Shown: positions 50,701-59,863 of the stretch, piece after piece
Numbering within the stretch: the first letter of the stretch is position 1
Layout of the letters: every line of letters starts with the position of its first letter
Assembly: GCF_000721705.1 (NCBI RefSeq)
Contig: NZ_JOJL01000034.1
Coordinates: 22,099-86,098 of the forward strand
DNA: 64,000 nucleotides
Direction of reading: 5' to 3'
Origin: Actinoplanes subtropicus
Lineage (GTDB): Bacteria > Actinomycetota > Actinomycetes > Mycobacteriales > Micromonosporaceae
Made by a program: the position numbers and the translations under genes
The notes under the pieces: model-generated
Databases searched by the model: none
What the model saw: only the letters and a program-made list of their open reading frames with translations
What the model was told of the DNA's origin: nothing

Positions 50701-52090
50701 GGCCAAGCTGCTGAGCGAGCAGAAGGCGAACATCGAGACCAAGAACCGGGAGATCGAGCAGGCCCGGCGCGGTCTGGAGGAGAAGGCCCAGCAGCTGTCC
50801 CGGGCCAGCGCGTACAAGTCGGAGTTCCTGGCCAACATGAGCCACGAGCTGCGTACGCCGCTCAACTCCCTGCTGCTGCTGGCCCGCCTGCTGGCCGACA
50901 ACACCGAGCGCAACCTCACCGAGAAGCAAATCGAGTTCGCCCGCACCATCCACAGCGCCGGCTCGGACCTGCTCTCGCTGATCGACGACATCCTCGACCT
51001 CGCCAAGATCGAGGCCGGCCGGATGGACGTGGAGGTCGACCAGATCGACTTCGACGGCGTCCGGGCGTACGTCGAGCAGGCCTTCCTTCCGCAGGCCGAG
51101 GAGAAGACGCTGGACTTCCGGGTCGAGGTGGCGCCCGACCTGCCCGCCTCGATCGTCACCGACGGCCAGCGGCTCCAGCAGATCCTGCGCAACCTGCTCT
51201 CCAACGCGGTCAAGTTCACCGACTCCGGCTCGGTGACGCTCAGTATCTTCGCTGCCCCGCCGAGCACCGACTTCGACATCCCGGCGCTGGCCGCGGCCCG
51301 GCAGGTGGTGGCGTTCGCGGTCTCGGACACCGGCATCGGCATCTCGGACGAGAAACTGGCGATCATCTTCGAGCCGTTCCAGCAGGCCGACGGCACCACC
51401 ACCCGCAAGTACGGCGGCACCGGCCTGGGCCTCTCGATCAGCCGGGAGTTCGCGGCGCTGCTCGGCGGCACCATCGTGGTCTCGTCGATGCCCGGCGAGG
51501 GTTCGACCTTCACGCTGTACGTGCCGGACGCGCTGACGCCGGAATCCGCGCCGATCCTCGCGCTGCCGTCCGAGCCGTCGACCACCGTGGTGGTCCGCCC
51601 CGCCCAGTCGGTCGACCTGCCGCTGCTCGAGCTGCCGGTGATCAGCCATCGGGAGGCGGAGGGGCACATCAGCGCGGCCGGCCGCCAGCTCGACGGCGCC
51701 ACCGTGCTGATCATCGACGACGACGTGCGCAACGTGTTCGCGCTGACCAGCGCGCTCGAGATGCACGGGCTGAACGTGCTCTACTCCGACAACGGGGTGG
51801 ACGGCGTACGCCTGCTGGCCGAACACCCCGAAGTGGACATCGTGCTGATGGACGCGATGATGCCCGACCAGGACGGCTACGAGACGACCAGGGGCATTCG
51901 GCGCAATCAGCGCTTCCGCGATTTACCGGTAGTCTTCCTAACCGCGAAGGCGATGCCGGGCGACCGGGAATCGGCCCTCGCGGCCGGCGCGAGTGACTAC
52001 ATCACCAAACCGGTCGATCTGGACGAGCTGATCGAGCTGATGGCCCGCTGGGTCAACGCCGACGCGAGCCCCGAGCCGGAGCGCGGCTAG
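47705..52090 (+). CDS. Cytoplasmic poly-HAMP hybrid histidine kinase (Nik1/group III-like)
   Basis: The 1461-residue protein starts at ATG 47705 after GTGAGGACAGG. Residues 20-800 are a chain of HAMP domains: a divergent first unit, then eight GDLSQ/GDLTQ-containing units, of which seven are spaced exactly 92 residues (276 nt) apart. A GAF domain (about 805-965), a coiled coil, the kinase core [19 protein letters not shown] (His1047), [30 protein letters not shown] and a C-terminal receiver (Asp1383 in [14 protein letters not shown]) follow. No membrane segment is present. The layout parallels fungal osmosensing Nik1/Os-1 kinases. The response regulator downstream is its likely partner. Confidence 0.92.
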   Translation: MTAAKEVHDETAVLGELAEAMRRVRRGDLKVRLPRRGGAAGEVADAFNEVVSLQERQNLDLRRISRIVGRDGRLTERLDDEGLDGSWADSVRSVNSLIDDLGRPTTEISRVIVAVAEGDLSQHMALEMDGRPLRGEFLRIGRTVNTMVDQLSSFADEVTRVAREVGTEGELGGQADVRGVAGTWKDLTDSVNLMASNLTHQVRSISQVATAVARGDLSQKITVSARGEVAELADTMNGLTDTLRLFAEQVTRVAREVGTEGKLGGQADVPNVAGTWKDLTDSVNSMATNLTSQVRNIAQVSTAVAKGDLSQKITVAAQGEILELKDTVNTMVDQLSSFADEVTRVARDVGTEGKLGGQAQVRGVSGTWRDLTENVNQLANNLTDQVRNIAQVSTAVAKGDLSQKITVDAKGEIAELKNTVNTMVDQLSSFADEVTRVAREVGSEGKLGGQAQVKGVLGTWRDLTDNVNYMASNLTSQVRNISSVTTAVAKGDLSQKITVDARGEILELKTTVNTMVDQLSSFADEVTRVAREVGTEGKLGGQAQVRGVAGTWRDLTDNVNSMASNLTAQVRNIAQVSTAVAKGDLSQKITVDAQGEILELKSVVNIMVDQLSSFADEVTRVAREVGSEGKLGGQAQVRGVAGTWRDLTDNVNYMASNLTAQVRNIASVTTAVAKGDLSQKITVDARGEILELKDTVNTMVDQLSSFATEVTRVGREVGVEGKLGGQAQVKGVSGTWQDLTDNVNQLASTLTIQLRAIAEVSTAVTRGDLTQSIAVEAQGEVAELKDNINQMIVTLRETTKANAEQGWLDSNLARIGGLLQGQRDLGEVCRMIMTEVTPLVDAQLGAFFLVDNEQAVMRLRLAASYGYVARNHEVTFGPGEGLVGQAAVSRRTIRVRATHDGILTMRSGLMSMPPNDLVVLPVLFEGEMLGVIEFASVAAFSGLHLTFLERLVATIGVALNTIQANRRTEELLSQSQRLAREMQDQSAELQRTNAELEDKAKLLSEQKANIETKNREIEQARRGLEEKAQQLSRASAYKSEFLANMSHELRTPLNSLLLLARLLADNTERNLTEKQIEFARTIHSAGSDLLSLIDDILDLAKIEAGRMDVEVDQIDFDGVRAYVEQAFLPQAEEKTLDFRVEVAPDLPASIVTDGQRLQQILRNLLSNAVKFTDSGSVTLSIFAAPPSTDFDIPALAAARQVVAFAVSDTGIGISDEKLAIIFEPFQQADGTTTRKYGGTGLGLSISREFAALLGGTIVVSSMPGEGSTFTLYVPDALTPESAPILALPSEPSTTVVVRPAQSVDLPLLELPVISHREAEGHISAAGRQLDGATVLIIDDDVRNVFALTSALEMHGLNVLYSDNGVDGVRLLAEHPEVDIVLMDAMMPDQDGYETTRGIRRNQRFRDLPVVFLTAKAMPGDRESALAAGASDYITKPVDLDELIELMARWVNADASPEPERG

Positions 52091-52104
52091 AGAAAGGACC
52101 AGGT

Positions 52105-52662
52105 GTGCCGGAACGCGCCAAAGCCCTGCTGGTCGACGACCGTAAGGACAACCTGCTCGCCCTGGAAGCGATCCTCCAGGGCCTGCCGGTGACGCCGGTG
52201 GCGGTGGAGAGCGGCGAGGCGGCGCTGAAGCAGCTGCTCACCGACGACTTCGCGGTCATCCTGCTGGACGCGCAGATGCCCAATATGGACGGCTTCGAGA
52301 CGGCCAGCCACATCAAGCGCCGCGAGCGCACCCGGCATGTGCCGATCCTGTTCCTGACCGCGGCCGACCGCGACGCGCAGCTGGCGCTGCGAGGGTACGC
52401 GGTCGGCGCGGTCGACTACCTCACGAAGCCGTTCGACCCGTGGGTGCTGCGCGCCAAGGTGAGCATCTTCGTCGATCTGTGGAACAAGACTCAGCAGCTC
52501 AAGGCCCAGTCGGAGGCGTCACGCGAGCGGGACTCGCAGTGGCAGCGGCTGACCGAGACGGTCGACGAGGCGGCCCGGGTGCTGCGCGCGAACGGGGACG
52601 ACGCGGCGGCCGAGGCGCTGGCGTTGCTGGAGAAGGCGCGCTGGGGTACGGCTACCGATTGA
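52105..52662 (+). CDS. Response regulator with C-terminal coiled coil
   Basis: GTG 52105, preceded by AGAAAGGA, opens a 185-residue protein: a full receiver domain (LLVDDRKDNLLALEAIL, phospho-Asp in VILLDAQMPNMDGFE, DYLTKPFDP switch Lys) and about 55 residues of charged helix (LWNKTQQLKAQSEASRERD). It has no DNA-binding domain, so it acts through protein contacts. It lies 14 bases after the poly-HAMP kinase stop and is surely co-transcribed. Its 3' end overlaps the convergent thioredoxin gene by 11 bases. Confidence 0.88.
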   Translation: MPERAKALLVDDRKDNLLALEAILQGLPVTPVAVESGEAALKQLLTDDFAVILLDAQMPNMDGFETASHIKRRERTRHVPILFLTAADRDAQLALRGYAVGAVDYLTKPFDPWVLRAKVSIFVDLWNKTQQLKAQSEASRERDSQWQRLTETVDEAARVLRANGDDAAAEALALLEKARWGTATD

Positions 52663-52987
52663 CGTACGGCGCCACGGCGTTCGCCAGGGCCGGGCGCAGC
52701 ACCGACTTCGGGCGGAAACCGACCATCGAGCCGGTCAGCGTGCCGCCGCTGAAGAAGAGCAGCGTCGGCATCGACATCACCCGGTAGGTGCGGGTGGCCT
52801 CGGGGTTCTCGTCCGCGTTGAGCTTGCCGATCAGCAACTCGCCGTCGAATTCGGGCGCGAGCTCGGCCAGCGCCTGCGCCATCGGGCGGCAGGGCGGGCA
52901 CCAATCGGCCCAGAAGTCGACGACGATCGGCAGCTCGGCCTTCAGCACGAGGGAGTCGAAGGTGGCGTCGGTGACGGTGATGAGCAT
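52652..52987 (-). CDS. trx: Thioredoxin
   Basis: The 111-residue protein from ATG 52987 is a single thioredoxin domain with PIVVDFWADWCPPCRPM (Cys30, Cys33) and the cis-Pro loop VMSMPTLLFFSGG. The active site is CPPC rather than the usual CGPC, which tends to make thioredoxins more oxidising. Its start lies 46 bases inside the 3' end of the MerR gene, in another frame, so the two are tightly coupled and probably co-regulated. Confidence 0.92.
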   Translation of the reverse strand: MLITVTDATFDSLVLKAELPIVVDFWADWCPPCRPMAQALAELAPEFDGELLIGKLNADENPEATRTYRVMSMPTLLFFSGGTLTGSMVGFRPKSVLRPALANAVAPYVNR

Positions 52988-53346
52988 GTGTTCTCCCGAT
53001 GGGCGAGGGCTTGGCTCAGCTGGCTGTGCAGCCGCAGCCGGACGTCGGTGAGCTCCTCGATCAGCCCGTCCACCTCGGCCAGCTTGCGGCGCAACACCGC
53101 GACCGAGTCGGGGCAGACGTGACCGGAACCGGTGGTCCGCAGGCATTCGACGAACGGCTTGATGTCGTCCATCCCGAACCCGACCGCGAGCAGCGACCGG
53201 ATCTCATGGACGACCCGCAACTCGGCGTCGTCGTACTGCCGATACCCGTTGGCATCCCGCTGCGGGTGGACCAGCCCCTGCTCCTCGTAGTACCGCAGGG
53301 TGCGAGCACTCGTCCCGGCCAGTTCGGCCAGCTCACCGATCAGCAT
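52942..53346 (-). CDS. MerR family transcriptional regulator
   Basis: The 134-residue regulator has the MerR helix-turn-helix (MLIGELAELAGTSARTLRYYEEQGLV), the wing (RDANGYRQYDDAELRVVHEI), and a dimerisation helix. Two Cys (CLRTTGSGHVCPDS) in the effector region could sense redox or metal. The C-terminal tail (TCSSPSPTPPSTPSC) runs over the thioredoxin start and may be an extension. Regulator and thioredoxin as an overlapping pair suggest thiol-stress control. Confidence 0.88.
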   Translation of the reverse strand: MLIGELAELAGTSARTLRYYEEQGLVHPQRDANGYRQYDDAELRVVHEIRSLLAVGFGMDDIKPFVECLRTTGSGHVCPDSVAVLRRKLAEVDGLIEELTDVRLRLHSQLSQALAHRENTCSSPSPTPPSTPSC

Positions 53347-53386
53347 GGCCCGACGCTATGCCTTCACACCGGCGTCAAGGCAACCT

Positions 53387-53713
53387 CTATGTGGCTGAGC
53401 TGATCATGAGGGCGCTGCGGAGGCCGGTGATGTCCAGGACGCGCATCAGGAACTCGCCGACGTTGGTCAGGGCGAGCACCGAGCGGGCGTGCTGGGCCTT
53501 GCGGCTGAGGACGACCAGCGTGCCGAGGCCCTGCGAGTCGCAGAATGTGACGCCGGCCATGTCGAGCACTATGCGGGCCGGCGGGTCGGACAGCGTTTCA
53601 TTGACGATGGCCGAAAGGTTCGCGACCGTGAGCACGTCGATCTCACCGGCGAGGTGGAGTACGACCTCGTCGGAAGCGCGCTCCACCGCGATGTTCAGCT
53701 CCGGTCGCTCCAC
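53387..53713 (-). CDS. STAS-domain anti-sigma factor antagonist
   Basis: A 108-residue STAS protein with VLDMAGVTFCDSQGLGTLVVL; Ser60 is the phospho-site. It is a second SpoIIAA/RsbV-like antagonist in the window, a plausible substrate of the PP2C phosphatase at 45560. It is separated from MerR-thioredoxin by 40 bases on the same strand and is divergent from hemL. Confidence 0.88.
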   Translation of the reverse strand: MERPELNIAVERASDEVVLHLAGEIDVLTVANLSAIVNETLSDPPARIVLDMAGVTFCDSQGLGTLVVLSRKAQHARSVLALTNVGEFLMRVLDITGLRSALMISSAT

Positions 53714-53859
53714 AGCGAGAGCCTATCGTCCAGGGTGTGGATCTGCCCGCTGGCCACGTCCGTAACCGGTCGTACCGGACATGCTGGTGTGACGCACGCA
53801 CGACGTGAAGAACCCTCTTGGGACGGCACGACGGGGCCGCTGACAGAATGGGAGACGCT

Positions 53860-55188
53860 GTGACCACCTCATACCACGCCGAGGGCCTTCCCTATCCGGA
53901 GGACGCCCCGGTCTCCCAGGCCCTCTTCGACCGCGCCTCGGCCATCGTGCCCGGCGGGGTCAATTCACCCGTGCGTGCGTTCCGGGCGGTCGGCGGCACG
54001 CCCCGATTCATGTCTCAGGGCAAGGGTCCGTGGCTCACCGACGCCGACGGCCGGCGCTATGTCGACCTGGTCTGCTCGTGGGGACCGCTGATCCACGGCC
54101 ACGCGCACCCGGAGATCGTCGCCGCGGTGCAGGAGGCGGCCGCCCGCGGCACCAGCTTCGGCACCCCCACCGTCGGCGAGGTCGACCTGGCCGAGGAGAT
54201 CGTCCGCCGTACGCCGGTGGACGAGGTCCGCCTGGTCAACTCGGGTACCGAGGCCACGATGACCGCGATCCGGCTGGCCCGGGGCTGCACCGGCCGATCA
54301 AAAATCGTCAAGTTCGCCGGCTGCTACCACGGGCACGTGGACGCGCTGTTGGCCGCGGCCGGCTCCGGCGTGGCGACCCTCGGCCTGCCCGACTCGCCCG
54401 GCGTGACCGGCGCGGCGACCGCCGAGACGATAGTCCTGCCGTACAACGACGTCGAAGCTGTCGAGCTGGCCTTCGCGGCGAACGGCGACGAGATCGCCGC
54501 GGTGATCACCGAGGCGGCGGCCGGCAACATGGGCGTGGTCGCGCCCCGCGACGGCTTCAACCAGCGGCTCGCCGAGATCGCCCAGGCGCACGGCGCCCTG
54601 CTGATCGTCGACGAGGTGATGACCGGCTTCCGGGTCTCGGCCGGCGGCTGGGCCGGTCTCGAGCCGGTCGACGCCGACCTGTTCACCTTCGGCAAGGTGA
54701 TGGGCGGCGGCCTGCCCGCGGCCGCGTTCGGCGGGCGGCGCGAGATCATGTCGCGGCTCGCCCCGGCCGGCCCGGTCTACCAGGCCGGCACGCTCTCCGG
54801 TAATCCGCTGGCCTGCGCGGCCGGGCTGGCCTCGCTGCGGCTCGCCGACGACGCGGTCTACAAGCGGCTGGACGAGTTGTCGGTGACCGTCGGTTCGCTC
54901 GCCTCCGTGGCGCTCAACGAGGCCGGTGTGGCGCATCACCTCTCGTACGCCGGCAATATGTTTTCGATCTTCTTTACCGACGACGACGTGGCCGATTACG
55001 ACGCGGCCAAGACGCAGAACGCCGCGCAGTTCAAGGCCTTCTTCCACACCATGCTCAGCCGCGGCGTCTACCTGCCGCCCAGCGCGTTCGAGTCGTGGTT
55101 CGTGTCGACGGCGCTGGACGACGCGGCGCTGGAGCAGATCGCCGCGGCGCTGCCGCACGCGGCCCGGGCGGCTGGGGAAGCCTCGTGA
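53860..55188 (+). CDS. hemL: Glutamate-1-semialdehyde 2,1-aminomutase
   Basis: GTG 53860 ([17 protein letters not shown]), seven bases after GGGAG, gives 442 residues; ATG 53848 is an alternative. Class III aminotransferase motifs are complete: [56 protein letters not shown] and the PLP lysine in [11 protein letters not shown] (Lys279). It makes 5-aminolevulinate, the committed haem precursor, from glutamate-1-semialdehyde. It heads a haem and cytochrome c assembly run. Confidence 0.95.
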   Translation: MTTSYHAEGLPYPEDAPVSQALFDRASAIVPGGVNSPVRAFRAVGGTPRFMSQGKGPWLTDADGRRYVDLVCSWGPLIHGHAHPEIVAAVQEAAARGTSFGTPTVGEVDLAEEIVRRTPVDEVRLVNSGTEATMTAIRLARGCTGRSKIVKFAGCYHGHVDALLAAAGSGVATLGLPDSPGVTGAATAETIVLPYNDVEAVELAFAANGDEIAAVITEAAAGNMGVVAPRDGFNQRLAEIAQAHGALLIVDEVMTGFRVSAGGWAGLEPVDADLFTFGKVMGGGLPAAAFGGRREIMSRLAPAGPVYQAGTLSGNPLACAAGLASLRLADDAVYKRLDELSVTVGSLASVALNEAGVAHHLSYAGNMFSIFFTDDDVADYDAAKTQNAAQFKAFFHTMLSRGVYLPPSAFESWFVSTALDDAALEQIAAALPHAARAAGEAS

Positions 55189-55841
55189 GCGAGCCGAGCA
55201 GGACCACGGTGCACGTGTTGCGGCACGGCGAGGTCTACAACCCCGACCGGATCCTGTACGGGCGGCTGCCCGACTTCCACCTGTCCGAGCTGGGCAAACA
55301 GATGGCCAAGGCGGCCGCCGAGACGCTCGCCGCGCGGGACATCACGTACGTGGTGGCCAGCCCGCTCGAACGTGCGCAGGAGACGGCCGCCCCGATCGCC
55401 GCCGAGTTCAAGCTCGAGGTCGCCAGCGACACCCGGCTGATCGAGAGCGCCAACTACTTCGAGGGCAAGCGGGTCTCGGTCGGCGACGGCGCGTTCACCA
55501 ACCCCCGGAACTGGTGGGTGCTGCGCGACCCGATCACGCCGTCCTGGGGCGAGCCGTACCTGCAGATAGCGCAGCGGATGTTCGCCGCCCTGCAGGCCGC
55601 CCGGGTCGCCGCCGAGGGCCACGAGGCGGTCTGCGTCTCGCACCAACTGCCGATCTGGACGCTGCGCCGGTACGTGGAGAAGAAACGGCTCTGGCACGAT
55701 CCGCGCCGCCGCCAGTGCGGGCTGGCCAGCCTCACCTCGTTCCGCTTCGAGGGCTCGACGGTCGTCGGCGTCGACTACTCCGAGCCGGCCGCCCACCTCG
55801 TCGCCCTCTCCGCCTCCGCCAAGACCGCCAAGGGAGCTTGA
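55185..55841 (+). CDS. Histidine phosphatase (phosphoglycerate mutase-like)
   Basis: GTG 55185 overlaps the hemL stop. The 218-residue protein has the family's [17 protein letters not shown] active site (His, Arg, His/Glu pocket), [15 protein letters not shown] and [13 protein letters not shown]. Actinomycetes regularly keep this gene between hemL and the cytochrome c maturation genes, but its substrate is not known. The short GTGA overlap indicates translational coupling. Confidence 0.88.
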   Translation: MSEPSRTTVHVLRHGEVYNPDRILYGRLPDFHLSELGKQMAKAAAETLAARDITYVVASPLERAQETAAPIAAEFKLEVASDTRLIESANYFEGKRVSVGDGAFTNPRNWWVLRDPITPSWGEPYLQIAQRMFAALQAARVAAEGHEAVCVSHQLPIWTLRRYVEKKRLWHDPRRRQCGLASLTSFRFEGSTVVGVDYSEPAAHLVALSASAKTAKGA

Positions 55842-55843
55842 CC

Positions 55844-56398
55844 ATGCGCCGCACCGCCGGAGTCCTGGCCATCGCCGCCCTCGCGGCGGTCGTGCTGACC
55901 GGCTGCGGCGGGGAGAACTGGGCCAGGAAGTGCACCACCACCGGCACCGTCGTGGAGTGCGCGCCGGACAAGCGGCCGCAGGTCAAGGACGTGACCGGCG
56001 ACCTGCTCGACGGCGGCAGCTACGACGTGAGCCAGGACCGCGGCAAGGTCGTGGTGGTCAACTTCTGGGGCTCGTGGTGCGCGCCGTGCCGGGCCGAGGC
56101 GGACGATCTCGAGCAGACCTACCAGGCCACCAAGGTCAAGGGGGTCGCCTTCATCGGGGTCAACTCGCGGGACGACAAGGACGCGGCGAGGGCTTTCGAG
56201 CGCGGCCGGGTCACGTACCCCAGCATTTATGATTTTGACGGCAAGGTGGCGCTGAAGTTCGACGTCACCCAGACCAGCACCCCGCAGACCCTGATCCTCG
56301 ACCGGCAGGGCCGGATCGCGGTGGCGCTGCGGTCGGCCACCACGCACACCCAGCTGCAGCCGCTGGTGGAGAAGGTCGCCGCCGAGGGGAACGGCTGA
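55844..56398 (+). CDS. TlpA/ResA-like thiol-disulfide lipoprotein
   Basis: The 184-residue protein has a lipoprotein signal ending LTGC (Cys21), then a thioredoxin-like domain with VVNFWGSWCAPCRAEADDL (Cys79, Cys82) and TSTPQTLILDRQGRI. ResA/TlpA proteins work outside the membrane to reduce the apocytochrome c haem-binding Cys pair. It precedes ccdA, which supplies its electrons, with a one-base overlap. Confidence 0.92.
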   Translation: MRRTAGVLAIAALAAVVLTGCGGENWARKCTTTGTVVECAPDKRPQVKDVTGDLLDGGSYDVSQDRGKVVVVNFWGSWCAPCRAEADDLEQTYQATKVKGVAFIGVNSRDDKDAARAFERGRVTYPSIYDFDGKVALKFDVTQTSTPQTLILDRQGRIAVALRSATTHTQLQPLVEKVAAEGNG

Positions 56399-57153
56399 TG
56401 GCCGACCACTTCGCCTCGATCGCCGGCACCGGCCCGCTGCTGCTGGCGATCGTCGTCGCGGCGCTCGCGGGCCTGGTCAGCATCCTCTCGCCGTGCGTGC
56501 TTCCGCTGGTGCCGGGCTATCTCTCGTACGTGACCGGGCTGGCCGGCTCCGACATGGACGCGGGCTCGTCGAAGACCCGGCGCGTGCTGGCCGGGACGCT
56601 CCTGTTCGTGCTCGGCTTCTCGATCGTCTTCACGCTGCTGCTGACGCTGGTGGCGAACATCGGCTTCGCCCTCAAGACGCACCAGGACCTGCTCGACGTG
56701 ATCCTGGGCGTACTGGTGATCGTGCTGGGCTTCGGCTATCTCGGCTGGATCCCGGGGCTCCAGCGGGAAATGCGGATCAGCAAGCTGCCGGCGGCCGGGC
56801 TGGTCGGCGCTCCGGTCTTCGGGGCGATCTTCGCGCTCTCCTGGCTCCCGTGCACCGGGCCGACCCTCGCCGCGGTCGCCGCGATGGCCACCACGAGCGG
56901 GCAGACCAGCCGCGCCGTGACGCTCTCCCTCGCGTACAGCCTGGGGTTGGGTATTCCGTTCGTGCTCTTCGGTCTGTTCTTCCGGCGGACGCTCGGGCTC
57001 TTCCGGGCCATCCGGCGCAACAGCCGGTGGGTGACGCGGATCGGCGGCGTGCTGCTCATCCTGGTCGGCATAGCGCTGGTCACCGGCGGGTGGAATCACT
57101 TCCTGGTCTGGCTGCTGACCACCTTCGACTTCGGTGGGGGGACGCTGCTGTGA
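56398..57153 (+). CDS. ccdA: Cytochrome c biogenesis protein CcdA
   Basis: The 251-residue protein has six membrane segments and the two conserved Cys motifs SILSPCVLPLVPGY and ALSWLPCTGPTLA, by which CcdA carries electrons from cytoplasmic thioredoxin to the external TlpA/ResA protein. The ATG overlaps the stop of the tlpA-like gene by one base, and the stop overlaps the start of resB. Confidence 0.94.
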   Translation: MADHFASIAGTGPLLLAIVVAALAGLVSILSPCVLPLVPGYLSYVTGLAGSDMDAGSSKTRRVLAGTLLFVLGFSIVFTLLLTLVANIGFALKTHQDLLDVILGVLVIVLGFGYLGWIPGLQREMRISKLPAAGLVGAPVFGAIFALSWLPCTGPTLAAVAAMATTSGQTSRAVTLSLAYSLGLGIPFVLFGLFFRRTLGLFRAIRRNSRWVTRIGGVLLILVGIALVTGGWNHFLVWLLTTFDFGGGTLL

Positions 57154-58742
57154 CCGTGGTCGAGGAACGTCCGGCGCCGCCGGCCGCGCCGCCGCCGAAG
57201 TTGCCGCGGCGGCTGTGGGCGCTGCTGCGCAACTCGTGGCGGCAACTCACCAGCATGCGTACGGCGTTGGTGCTGCTCTTCCTGCTGGCCGTGGCGGCGA
57301 TTCCGGGCTCGATCTTCCCGCAGCGGGCGGTCAACGAGCAGAAGGTCACGCAGTACTACCAGGCTCATCCGTCGCTGGCGCCGTGGCTGGAGCGGCTCGG
57401 CGGGTTCGAGGTGTACGGCTCGCCATGGTTCGCATCGATTTACCTGCTTTTGTTCACCTCGCTCGTCGGTTGTGTGCTGCCGCGTCTGCGCGATCATGCG
57501 CGGGCCCTGCGGCAGGCGCCGCCGGACGCACCGCGGAGGCTCGACCGTTTGCCGGAAAGTGCCGATTTAACGGTAGAAATCGGGCCGAAAGACATCGCTC
57601 GAATCCTGCGCCGTCGTCGCTTCCGCACCAAGATCCGCGAGCAGGAAGACGGCAGTTGGACGGTCTCCGCCGAGAAGGGCTACCTCAAGGAGACCGGCAA
57701 CCTGCTCTTCCACTTCTCCCTGCTGGCGGTGCTGATCGGCGTCGGCTTCGGGCACTGGTACGGCTGGCACGGCGACCGCATTCTGGTGGCCGGCGCCGAC
57801 CAGGGCTTCTGCGACTCGCTCGCGCAGTATGACGACTCCACGCTCGGCCCCCGCGTCGACGCCGCCGACCTGCCGGACTTCTGCCTCAAGCTGACCGACT
57901 TCCGCGCCGCGTACCAGGCCACCGGCCAGCCGAAGAACTTCTCCGCCACGGTCGCGGTCACCGAGGGCGACGGCCCGGCCAAGACCCGGACGTTCACGGT
58001 CAATGACCCGCTGCGCCTGCACGGGGCGAACGTGCACCTGATCGGCCACGGCTACGCGATCAGCCTGCGCTACACCGACCGGTACGGCGTCTCGCAGACC
58101 AAGGTCGTGCCGTTCCTCCCGATCGACGGCATGTTCACCAGCGAGGGCGTGGCCCAGTTCCCGGACGTGAACATCGACCCGAAGACCAACAGGCGCGACT
58201 CCACGCTGCAGATGGGCTTCGAGGGCCGCTACCTGCCCACCGTCGGCACCGACGGCAGCGCCACCTCGACCTTCCCGGCCGAGAACGCGCCCGCGCTGTT
58301 CCTTACGGCGTACCGCGGCGACCTCGGGCTCGACGTCGGCACGCCCGGCTCGGTGTACGCGCTCGACCAGGGGCAGATAGCCACCGGCGACCTCAAGAAC
58401 GTCAGCGGCGCCCGCCCGCACGAGCTCAAGGTCGGCGAGAGTTGGACTCTGGACGACGGCACCAAGCTGGAGTTCCTCGGCACCCGGCCGTACGCGACGC
58501 TGGCGATCCGCTACGACCCGACGCAGACGCTGGTGCTGGCCGGCGCGGCGCTCGGCCTGCTCGGGCTGATGCTGTCGCTGGGCGGCCACCGGCGCCGGGT
58601 GTGGTTCCGGGCCCTGCCAGCTTCGCCGGAAAGCGACGGCGGTACGTTGTTGACGGCCGGTGGCCTCCCGCGCACCGACTATCCCGGTTTCGCCGATGAG
58701 TTCGCGCAGTTGGTGAAGGCCGCCGAGGAAGGGACGCCCTGA
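57150..58742 (+). CDS. resB: Cytochrome c biogenesis protein ResB
   Basis: GTG 57150 opens a 530-residue membrane protein. ResB features are RNSWRQLTSMRTALVLLFLLA, AIPGSIFPQRAVNEQKV, a second segment FASIYLLLFTSLVGCVLPRL, GNLLFHFSLLAVLIGVG with its conserved His, a large external region, and a final membrane helix. With CcsB it forms the System II haem-ligation complex. Downstream ccsB starts in an overlap with its stop. Confidence 0.94.
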   Translation: MTVVEERPAPPAAPPPKLPRRLWALLRNSWRQLTSMRTALVLLFLLAVAAIPGSIFPQRAVNEQKVTQYYQAHPSLAPWLERLGGFEVYGSPWFASIYLLLFTSLVGCVLPRLRDHARALRQAPPDAPRRLDRLPESADLTVEIGPKDIARILRRRRFRTKIREQEDGSWTVSAEKGYLKETGNLLFHFSLLAVLIGVGFGHWYGWHGDRILVAGADQGFCDSLAQYDDSTLGPRVDAADLPDFCLKLTDFRAAYQATGQPKNFSATVAVTEGDGPAKTRTFTVNDPLRLHGANVHLIGHGYAISLRYTDRYGVSQTKVVPFLPIDGMFTSEGVAQFPDVNIDPKTNRRDSTLQMGFEGRYLPTVGTDGSATSTFPAENAPALFLTAYRGDLGLDVGTPGSVYALDQGQIATGDLKNVSGARPHELKVGESWTLDDGTKLEFLGTRPYATLAIRYDPTQTLVLAGAALGLLGLMLSLGGHRRRVWFRALPASPESDGGTLLTAGGLPRTDYPGFADEFAQLVKAAEEGTP

Positions 58743-59719
58743 TGGCGGAGTTGTCGAATCAGCTGATGGCGGTCGCCGTCCTTGCCTATTTGGCGGCAAT
58801 GGTCTGTTATGCGGCGGAATACGCCTTCGGTTCGAAGAGCCGGATCGGACGGGCCGCAGTTCGTCCCGCTCGGCAGCTGGTCGGTTCCGGGGCGCCCGTT
58901 TCGGATATCGCGGACGATGAGGACATCGTCGAGGTCGCCAAGCCGGACAGATCGGGCGAGATCTTCGGCCGGATCGCGGTCGGCCTCAACATCGTGGCGC
59001 TCCTGCTGCACCTGGGCGCGCTGACCACCCGAGGCATCGCGGCCGACCGCATGCCCTGGGGCAACATGTACGAGTACATCCTCTCCGCGACCTTCGTCGG
59101 GTCCGCGGTCTGGGTGGGCGTGCTGATCCGCCGCCCGGCCATCCGCCACATCGGCCTGTTCGTGACGCTCGCCCTGGTCCTGCTCCTCGGCGCCGACGGC
59201 ATGATCGCCTACACACCGGTCGGCCCGCTGGTCCCGGCCCTGCACTCGTACTGGTTCGTCATCCACGTCTCGACGATCATCCTGGCTTCCGGCATCTTCC
59301 TGATCGGCGCCGTGCCGGCCACGATGTTCCTCATCCGCGACGGCTACGACCGGGGCAAACGCCGCTTCCCGTATTCGCTCGGCCGCAACACCCCCGACGC
59401 CACCGTCCTCGAGCGGCTGACCTTCCGCCTGCACGCCTTCGCCTTCCCGCTGTTCACCTTCGGCGCCCTGATCGCCGGCCCGATCTGGGCCGAGGCATCG
59501 TGGGGCCGCTACTGGGGCTGGGACCCGAAGGAGGTCTGGGCGTTCATCTCCTGGATCGTCTACGCGGGCTATCTGCACGCCCGAGCCACCCCCAGCGTCA
59601 AGCGCACCGTGGCGACGTGGATCGCGCTGCTCGGCTTCGCCACCATGCTGATGAACCTCTTCGGCGTCAACCTGTTTTTCGGCGGCTTCCACTCCTACGC
59701 CAACCCCGGCGGGATGTAA
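58742..59719 (+). CDS. ccsB: Cytochrome c synthase subunit CcsB (CcsA/ResC)
   Basis: The 325-residue protein has about eight membrane segments and the tryptophan-rich WWD-type motif WGRYWGWDPKEVWAFISW that presents haem outside the membrane, plus conserved His ligands (HSYWFVIHVSTII, HARATPSVKR). It completes the hemL-tlpA-ccdA-resB-ccsB run. An insertion of about 35 residues after the first helix (SGAPVSDIADDEDIVEVAK) is typical of actinobacterial forms. Confidence 0.94.
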   Translation: MAELSNQLMAVAVLAYLAAMVCYAAEYAFGSKSRIGRAAVRPARQLVGSGAPVSDIADDEDIVEVAKPDRSGEIFGRIAVGLNIVALLLHLGALTTRGIAADRMPWGNMYEYILSATFVGSAVWVGVLIRRPAIRHIGLFVTLALVLLLGADGMIAYTPVGPLVPALHSYWFVIHVSTIILASGIFLIGAVPATMFLIRDGYDRGKRRFPYSLGRNTPDATVLERLTFRLHAFAFPLFTFGALIAGPIWAEASWGRYWGWDPKEVWAFISWIVYAGYLHARATPSVKRTVATWIALLGFATMLMNLFGVNLFFGGFHSYANPGGM

Positions 59720-59863
59720 GGCCCTAACTTCAAGACCATTCGCGCGTACGGGCGAAGGACCCGCCCACAACCGCAATCGACACCGACCCGGCGTGCACCG
59801 CGGCCCGAGTGCAACGAAAGCCTGTGCCGCGACCGCCGGGCTGAGATCGGTGGCCGGGAGTTA

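Noticed and set aside
47585..51826. Very long open frame on the minus strand, antisense to the poly-HAMP kinase
   Set aside because: It continues the phosphatase frame upstream only because high-GC coding DNA leaves the opposite frame without stops. Its residues are Arg/His/Leu/Gly-rich repeats mirroring the HAMP units, and the phosphatase has a good ribosome site at 47584.
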